A stretch of 64,000 bases of DNA, from positions 1 through 64,000 of the forward strand of contig JAJCYO010000114.1 in the NCBI GenBank assembly GCA_029262875.1. The letters run 5' to 3'. This DNA is from Flavobacteriales bacterium (GTDB lineage Bacteria > Bacteroidota > Bacteroidia > Flavobacteriales_E > Vicingaceae). Under the pieces are notes generated by a model that searched no databases, was not told the origin of the DNA, and saw nothing but the letters and a program-made list of their open reading frames with translations. A program made the translations under genes and the position numbers. This document shows, one piece after another, positions 58,914 through 64,000 of the stretch (positions within the stretch are counted from its first letter, which is position 1; each line of letters begins with the position of its first letter).

Positions 58914-61685
58914 TTAGTTAACCGGTTCTAATTGTTTCTTTTTAATTTCTTTGAGCACCTCTTCAGAGTTAATGGGTAAAGAAGTAACCCGTACACCAAC
59001 GGCATCATAAATGGCATTGGCCACAGCTGGTATTACCGGGTGAATGGCTCCTTCTCCACATTCTTTAGCACCAAAAGGTCCCTCCGGATCTATGGTTTCT
59101 ATGATGTTGGTATGAATAGGAGGGGTGTCCTTACTCGTTGGAATTTTATAGTCAACCAAATTTCCATTAACCAATAGACCATCTCTAAATTTCATTTGTT
59201 CACTTACGGCTTGTCCTAATCCCATGTGCCACGAGCCCTCTAATTGTCCTTCTACCGCTAAGGGGTTTAATGCTTTTCCGGCATCATGTGCTCCCCAAAT
59301 GTCAACTACTTTTACATGGCCTGTTGCTACATCCACCTTAACTTCTGTAATCACTGCACCAAAACTATACGAAGGACTTAGGCCTGCTCCAGCACCTTTA
59401 AAATCCCCTCCTAACTTTGGAGAATTGTAAGCTCCAGAAGTATTCAATGCACCTACTTTTCGAGTGGCATTTTCAATGGCTTCCGTCCAAGTTAAATCAA
59501 TTTTTCCATCGTTGCTAAATACCTTTTCGTTTTGGAAGTTTAACTCCGTTTTATCCACATCATGCAATTTAGCAACAGCGTCTAATACTTTTTCTTTTAA
59601 TTTTTCGGCAGCTTGTTTCGCAGCATTACCAGCCATAAATGTTACACGACTCGAATAACTTCCTAAATCAATAGGGGTTAACGTAGTATCTGCTGCTACA
59701 ACAAAAATATTTTCCAAGCTCAAGCCTAAGACTTCAGCTACAATAATGGCCAACATGGTATCACTTCCTTGTCCAATATCACTGGCACCAGAAGTAACCA
59801 AAACACGGCCGTCTAAATCTACTTTTAAATGCACCACCGATTGTGGGTATTCGTTCCAGTGAATAGGTAACGCACTTCCAGAAATAAAGAAGCCACAAGC
59901 AACACCAATTCCATGTCCTTCTGGTAATTTTTTAAATTTTTCTGCCCATTGAGAACGTTCCATTACTGCTTTCAGTGATTCAACACTTCCGTTAGAGGTA
60001 ATTCGGTATTGACCAACGGTCAACGATTTTTCATCCAAAAAGTTTTTCAAACGCATCTCACAAGGATCCATGCCTATTTCCACTGCAAGCCTGTCGATAA
60101 TTGTTTCTACCGCATAGCGAGAGTTTACTGCACCATGTCCACGCATGGCACCACATTGTGGTTTGTTGGTGTAAACCCTACGCGTTCTAAATCCGAAATT
60201 ATCAATCTTATAAGGTGCTTGCAATAGTACACCATTGTAGTAAGAGGTCACTACTCCAAAACTTCCGTAAGCCCCACCATCAATAATAATGTCAGCATCC
60301 AATACTTCGAATATACCATCATCACTAACACCCATTTCCATGCTCATGGTGGTTGGATGCCTTCCATGATTTGTCAAGAAGACTTCTTCTCTATTGAACC
60401 TCATTTTTACGGGCTGCCCCAATTTTCTAGAGAGGTGAGCAATGATCATTTCATGAGGGAAAGGATCTGATTTACCCCCAAAACCTCCTCCAACGGTTGG
60501 TTTAATAACCCGAACCTGATTCATGGGTACTTCCAGCACTTTAGCAAGGTAACGGTGTAAATAATGAGGTACTTGAGTAGCGGTAATTATGGTTAATCCG
60601 TTTTCATCCCATGAAGCTGTTGCTGCATGAGGTTCGGTAAACCCATGATTAATTCCTTGAAAGTCGAAATCAACTTTTAGTTTATGAGCTGCTTTGGTCA
60701 ATCCATCTTGCTGGTCGCCAAAACGTAATTCTGCTTTTTTATGAATGTTGTTATTGAACTTACAATGCGAATGTATTTGTTCATCTTCACCCACATCTTC
60801 ACACGCTTCTTTCATGTCAAAAAATGGACGAATAGGAGTGTAGTCAATACGAATTAGTTTACAGGCTTCAGTGGCTATTTCTTCGGTGTCAGCAGCAATG
60901 GCTACCACAATTTCACCGATGTACCGTGTTTTAGAAATGGCCATAGCTCTTTCATCCTGTGAGATAGGCAATACCCCAAACTTAACAGGTAGCTCTTCTC
61001 CAGTTAGTACAGCTCTCACCCCAGGAAATGCTTCAGCTTTTGATGTATCAATCTTATTTATTTTGGCATGAGCATGTGTACTTCTAACAAACTTGGTAAA
61101 CAGTGCATTTTTGGTTTGAATGTCATCTGCATAATCTGCTGCACCTTGTACTTTTTTCTTGGCTTCAATGTAAGGCCTGCCTTTTCCCACCATGTTAAAT
61201 TTGCTGGCTTCTTTAGCTTCAGCCTTTTCATCTTTCACATAAGCTTCAACGGCATCAATAATTTTTACATATCCTGTGCACCTGCACAAGTTACCCGATA
61301 ATGCCTCCCTAATTTCTGTTGTTGTTGGAGTAGGGTTTTCTTCCAAAAAATCCAAAGAAGTCATGATCATTCCTGGCGTGCAATAACCACATTGGATGGC
61401 ACCTTTCTCTACAAACTTATCTTGGAGTTTGTGGAGTTTGTTTTGGTCTGCAACTCCCTCTATAGTAGTAATAACACTACCTGCAACACGTAAGGCAGGG
61501 GTAATGCAACTTTGTACGGCTTTTCCATCCACAAAAACAGTACAAGCACCACAACTGGCTTGTTCACATCCTATTTTTGTTCCCGTTAAATGTATCTTTT
61601 CTCTCAATACCTTGGCCAAGGTGTCATGAGGTTTAACGATAACTTGATATTCTTTTTCGTTAACGGTTAACTTTATTATTTCCAT
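58914..61685 (-). CDS. hcrCA: 4-Hydroxybenzoyl-CoA reductase, gamma-alpha fusion
   Basis: A 923-residue single chain joining two subunits that are normally separate. Residues 1 to about 155 are the 2Fe-2S gamma subunit (GCEQASCGACTVFVDGK, CGYCTPGM, CRCTGY). After a short Lys/Glu-rich linker, residues 165-923 are the molybdenum alpha subunit: VGGGFGGKSDPFPHEM, MRGHGAVNSRYAVE, SDIGQGSDTM and FGAKECGEGA, whose last Glu is the catalytic base. The GAKECGEG ending matches 4-hydroxybenzoyl-CoA reductase better than the other Mo subunit in the window. The next gene, hcrB, starts 5 bp on. Product benzoyl-CoA feeds the bcr cluster 20 kb away. Confidence 0.88.
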   Translation of the reverse strand: MEIIKLTVNEKEYQVIVKPHDTLAKVLREKIHLTGTKIGCEQASCGACTVFVDGKAVQSCITPALRVAGSVITTIEGVADQNKLHKLQDKFVEKGAIQCGYCTPGMIMTSLDFLEENPTPTTTEIREALSGNLCRCTGYVKIIDAVEAYVKDEKAEAKEASKFNMVGKGRPYIEAKKKVQGAADYADDIQTKNALFTKFVRSTHAHAKINKIDTSKAEAFPGVRAVLTGEELPVKFGVLPISQDERAMAISKTRYIGEIVVAIAADTEEIATEACKLIRIDYTPIRPFFDMKEACEDVGEDEQIHSHCKFNNNIHKKAELRFGDQQDGLTKAAHKLKVDFDFQGINHGFTEPHAATASWDENGLTIITATQVPHYLHRYLAKVLEVPMNQVRVIKPTVGGGFGGKSDPFPHEMIIAHLSRKLGQPVKMRFNREEVFLTNHGRHPTTMSMEMGVSDDGIFEVLDADIIIDGGAYGSFGVVTSYYNGVLLQAPYKIDNFGFRTRRVYTNKPQCGAMRGHGAVNSRYAVETIIDRLAVEIGMDPCEMRLKNFLDEKSLTVGQYRITSNGSVESLKAVMERSQWAEKFKKLPEGHGIGVACGFFISGSALPIHWNEYPQSVVHLKVDLDGRVLVTSGASDIGQGSDTMLAIIVAEVLGLSLENIFVVAADTTLTPIDLGSYSSRVTFMAGNAAKQAAEKLKEKVLDAVAKLHDVDKTELNFQNEKVFSNDGKIDLTWTEAIENATRKVGALNTSGAYNSPKLGGDFKGAGAGLSPSYSFGAVITEVKVDVATGHVKVVDIWGAHDAGKALNPLAVEGQLEGSWHMGLGQAVSEQMKFRDGLLVNGNLVDYKIPTSKDTPPIHTNIIETIDPEGPFGAKECGEGAIHPVIPAVANAIYDAVGVRVTSLPINSEEVLKEIKKKQLEPVN

Positions 61686-61907
61686 CCTTTTCAGGTTTAT
61701 TAATAGCTTAAAATCAATACTTACCTACCGTTCTTTTTACCAGAAAAAATGAGAATAAACTACTTACCTATTGCTGTCTGAGCAAAAAGAAACGATGACG
61801 TATGCAGTTATAATTGTGTCATATCACGTGAATAATTCACATGTTGTAAAGGTGATTATAAAATGGTGGAAATAATATGACGTTGGTCACATTATGGAAA
61901 GACTTAT
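61686..61907 (-). promoter_or_regulatory. Upstream region of the hcr operon with several dyads
   Basis: A 222-bp non-coding gap between hcrCA and the NorB-like gene, which is transcribed toward it. It contains TTGCT-N5-AGCAA at 61771-61785, CACGTGAAT-A-ATTCACATG at 61825-61843 (8 of 9 paired), and ATAATATGAC-GTTG-GTCACATTAT at 61872-61895 (9 of 10 paired). The last includes a TATGA-N6-TCACA core close to the CRP/FNR-type consensus TGTGA-N6-TCACA. A possible leftward -33/-7 pair (TTTG, then TAGTTTAT after 20 bp) overlaps the first dyad. Confidence 0.45.
61872..61895. promoter_or_regulatory. CRP/FNR-like palindrome upstream of hcrCA
   Basis: ATAATATGAC-GTTG-GTCACATTAT pairs at 9 of 10 positions and contains TATGA-N6-TCACA, one mismatch from TGTGA-N6-TCACA. 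Its position about 187-210 bp upstream of the hcrCA start is far for a class II activator, and it also sits 13 bp past the NorB-like stop. A CRP/FNR-family regulator would suit oxygen or NO control of this operon. Confidence 0.4.
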
Positions 61908-63233
61908 CTACTTACTTTTTTTTGTGAGGCAAGTTAACATTGGCACCGCCAACATTAAAATTCCTAATAGGAGCCCAAAACCTGCAGCCAAGAATACATA
62001 CATGTAAGGCTGTATTTTATCTTGCATTTGACCAAAAGTAGAAGGTTCGTCTGTAAAATACATCCAAACACTTTTTTCTACTCCACCCATGAGCAAACAA
62101 ATTAAGAAAATCCCCAAGGAGACATTAAAAATCCAGAAGCCTGGTTTGATAATGCTCGCAAACTTATTGAGTACCTCTCGGTGCTCTCGGTTTACAATGT
62201 AAAATACAGAAGCAATTAAAATCGTAGTGTTGATTCCTATGGTTGTACCCATAGAGTGAGCCACCGTAATGTGCGTTCCGTGCGTAAATAAGTTGATGTA
62301 AGGAATAGAGATGAGTAAGGCTACAAACAAATTGAAAAAGACCCAAAAATCAGTTGCCATCAAGAACTTATAAGAGATGTCGTTGAGTTTTTTCTTTTCA
62401 GTAGAAAGTGATCTTTTCCAGTCGATAATAATGCTAATAAGGATAATCCACTCGGTCATGCTTACACCATAAGCCAAGTACCTTACCCACGGTTGTGTAG
62501 GAACGATATAAGTGTGGTGAGCCCAACCTAACATCAAGTTAAACAGTCCTAAGAAATAAAAGAAAAATGCTTTTTTACCTCTTCCTATGTTATCATCGTC
62601 TTTAACTTTCGACATTAAGAAAATGGCGGTACCATAAACCAACATGTTCCAACAGCCTGCCAAAGAACCATAAGATTTCCATTGAACAGCAAAATCCTTG
62701 ATGAAGTTTTCTCTAAAATAAGGAATCAGCCAGAAGTTTGTTTCTCCTAAATGGTAAATCATAAATCCAATTCCTGTTCCCCACATCCACAAATAAACAG
62801 GCCAGCTTTTTACTTGTTTAACAACTGTTTTAAAGTAATTTACTCCAAACAACATCCAGCCTAAAAGGATGGGCACAGATATAATAGGAGCATAAGCAAA
62901 GTATTCTCTTCCTCCCATATTTCCAGTAAAAAAGGATACGTATATGGCTATTGCACACAGTATAAATAGGATTAAATGTGCTGCAGCTAATTTCTTTGAA
63001 AACAACTTGAGTTTAAGCACTTCGGTGAGGTAATAATAAATACCACCAGTAGAACAGAGAATAATCCACCCTAAAACGGTACTCACATGAAAAGGACGCA
63101 TTTTGTTAAAGGCAATCACTTCTTTCAAAAAATCTGGCTTAACATATTGGATTCCTGCCAAAGCACCAAAAATAGCTCCGGCAATTAAGGCCAATAAAGA
63201 AAGGGTGATAAATATAGAAGCGATTTTTTTCAT
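61908..63233 (-). CDS. NorB/CcoN-like haem-copper oxidase subunit, atypical
   Basis: A 441-residue membrane protein with about 12 helices, in the NorB/cbb3 branch of the haem-copper oxidase superfamily. Recognisable ligands: H49 (RPFHVSTVLGW), H239-H240 (GWAHHTYIVPTQ) and H326 (FTHGTHITVAH). By spacing, the third non-haem-metal His, the Glu of NorB and the second low-spin haem His appear replaced (Tyr188 in QWKSYGSLAGCW, Ala192, Met328). The partner NorC-like gene directly precedes it. It is either an unusual nitric oxide reductase or a non-catalytic relative. Confidence 0.75.
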   Translation of the reverse strand: MKKIASIFITLSLLALIAGAIFGALAGIQYVKPDFLKEVIAFNKMRPFHVSTVLGWIILCSTGGIYYYLTEVLKLKLFSKKLAAAHLILFILCAIAIYVSFFTGNMGGREYFAYAPIISVPILLGWMLFGVNYFKTVVKQVKSWPVYLWMWGTGIGFMIYHLGETNFWLIPYFRENFIKDFAVQWKSYGSLAGCWNMLVYGTAIFLMSKVKDDDNIGRGKKAFFFYFLGLFNLMLGWAHHTYIVPTQPWVRYLAYGVSMTEWIILISIIIDWKRSLSTEKKKLNDISYKFLMATDFWVFFNLFVALLISIPYINLFTHGTHITVAHSMGTTIGINTTILIASVFYIVNREHREVLNKFASIIKPGFWIFNVSLGIFLICLLMGGVEKSVWMYFTDEPSTFGQMQDKIQPYMYVFLAAGFGLLLGILMLAVPMLTCLTKKSK

Positions 63234-63670
63234 TATTGATTTTTATATTTTATACCTACCCAGCCACTTGCATCTGTTTCTGCATCTTTAATTGGGTAGT
63301 ATCCTGTTTGATCAACTTCCGTTAAGAACTGTGCTAAGGCATCTTTTTCTTCTTCGGTAAAATTAAACTTAGGCATGGTTTTAATACCACTGTTTAAGAA
63401 AGCTTTAACATAAGCTGCTCCTTTGTTTGGATGTGAAATGGTATTGGTTAAATCAGGTCCTAAATAACCTCCTAAGCCATAAAACTGGTGGCATGCAGTA
63501 CAATTGTTGTCTTGATAAAGTTGCTCTCCTTTTATGGCCTGTTCAGACATTTTTGGAGTATTGTTGGATGTACCTTGTGTATATACAACAACATTGTATA
63601 TCACAAACATGACCACTAAAGCGGTCATTACCCATCGATTTTTATTTGCCAACATGTTTTTTTCTGACAT
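63233..63670 (-). CDS. norC: NorC-like membrane-anchored cytochrome c
   Basis: A 145-residue protein with one N-terminal membrane helix (VMTALVVMFVIYNVVVY) and one haem c site, NNCTACHQFYGLGGYLGPDL. The axial Met is expected in IKTMPKFNFTEEE. LYQDNNCTACH and the MPKFNFT segment are typical of NorC, the electron-donor subunit of cytochrome-c-dependent nitric oxide reductase. Its stop overlaps the start of the NorB-like gene, so the two form a complex. No cbb3 CcoO/P genes are present. Confidence 0.82.
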   Translation of the reverse strand: MSEKNMLANKNRWVMTALVVMFVIYNVVVYTQGTSNNTPKMSEQAIKGEQLYQDNNCTACHQFYGLGGYLGPDLTNTISHPNKGAAYVKAFLNSGIKTMPKFNFTEEEKDALAQFLTEVDQTGYYPIKDAETDASGWVGIKYKNQ

Positions 63671-63688
63671 GCTGCAAAAATAGAAAAA

Positions 63689-64000
63689 TTATAGACCTGC
63701 GCCTATACTTTTTCCTCCATCTACATAAATTGTTTGACCCGTAATAAACTGAGTATTGGAATCGCAAAGAAAGGCCACTGCATTTGCAATGTCTTCAGGC
63801 TGCCCCATCGATTTTGTCGGTTGAGCTTCTATTAACTTTTCCTGAACATTTTCTGGTAGTTTCTGAGTTAAAGGGGTGTCAATTAAACCTGGCGCAATGG
63901 CATTAACCAACACACCGTACTTACCTAACTCTAATGCCAATACCCTTGTTAACCCAACAACACCAGCCTTAGAAGCTGAATAATTGGATTGACCTCTATT
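63689..64000 (-). CDS. Short-chain dehydrogenase/reductase, partial (FabG-like)
   Basis: Only the C-terminal 103 residues lie in the window; the gene continues beyond position 64000. The catalytic YSASK (Tyr and Lys of YxxxK) is at the window edge, followed by VNAIAPGLIDTPLT and the C-terminal FITGQTIYVDGGKS typical of SDR family proteins such as 3-oxoacyl-ACP reductase. No internal start is needed; the apparent TTG at 63940 is within the gene. Substrate unknown. Confidence 0.85.
   Translation of the reverse strand, partial: NRGQSNYSASKAGVVGLTRVLALELGKYGVLVNAIAPGLIDTPLTQKLPENVQEKLIEAQPTKSMGQPEDIANAVAFLCDSNTQFITGQTIYVDGGKSIGAGL

Noticed and set aside
1-64000. tRNA and rRNA genes.
   Set aside because: I did not find cloverleaf-like segments or rRNA sequence in the intergenic regions.

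Overview
The window looks like chromosomal DNA of a Bacteroidota bacterium (Flavobacteriales-like). The DNA is AT-rich. One secreted protein ends in a Por/type IX secretion sorting domain, and one promoter matches the Bacteroidota pattern TTTG-N19-TAnnTTTG. Intergenic regions carry a palindromic repeat of a style I associate with this phylum, and Shine-Dalgarno sequences are mostly absent. All assignments were made by reading the sequence; no database search was run.

Positions 795-40419 hold about thirty genes, all on the + strand and mostly touching or overlapping. This is an anaerobic aromatic-acid degradation cluster. It encodes a complete ATP-dependent (class I) benzoyl-CoA reductase in the order C-B-A-D and an acyl-CoA ligase. 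It also encodes dienoyl-CoA hydratase (Dch), 6-hydroxycyclohexene-carboxyl-CoA dehydrogenase (Had) and the ring-opening 6-oxocyclohexene-carbonyl-CoA hydrolase (Oah). A 3-hydroxyacyl-CoA dehydrogenase/crotonase fusion and a thiolase can carry the ring-opened product to glutaryl-CoA and acetyl-CoA. KorAB (2-oxoacid:ferredoxin oxidoreductase) probably supplies the low-potential electrons. At the other end of the window (56636-61685, - strand) lie a 4-hydroxybenzoyl-CoA reductase with gamma and alpha fused in one chain, a hemerythrin and a thioesterase. The window can therefore plausibly take 4-hydroxybenzoyl-CoA and benzoyl-CoA to central metabolites.

Inside the cluster are several modules I cannot place in a known pathway. 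(1) A second BcrB-like protein lacks a C-type partner and is followed by a ketopantoate-reductase-like/BadF-ATPase fusion. (2) A HyuA/HyuB pair is followed by RidA. (3) An acyl-CoA dehydrogenase, an HMG-CoA-synthase-like/DUF35 fusion lacking the nucleophilic Cys, a thiolase, a two-subunit B12 mutase with a poly-Gly loop, and a class III CoA-transferase form a block. (4) A 1123-residue IorA/GltD/ferredoxin fusion is followed by IorB. (5) A second xanthine-oxidase-family trio is followed by an aminotransferase. Together these suggest an extra peripheral route feeding the benzoyl-CoA pathway, possibly from an aromatic amino acid or an alkyl- or acyl-substituted aromatic. The substrate cannot be read from sequence.

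The region 40420-56643 is mixed. It holds copies of an inverted, compensatorily mutated repeat, a beta-barrel protein, a truncated globin, an ECF sigma factor with a Cys-rich tail next to an unannotated 31-residue Cys-rich peptide, and a small AT-rich accessory island (KTSC, OLD-type nuclease, LRAT-like, DUF2130). It also holds a rhodanese-methyltransferase fusion, a cation efflux protein, a type IX-secreted protein, a hydrolase, a five-haem lipoprotein, a TPR/SpoIIE phosphatase, a radical SAM protein and a GIY-YIG protein. The end of the window carries a NorC-like cytochrome with an unusual NorB/CcoN-like subunit, then a partial short-chain dehydrogenase. Globin, hemerythrin and NorC-type proteins next to oxygen-sensitive reductases suggest a facultative, nitrogen-oxide-exposed lifestyle.
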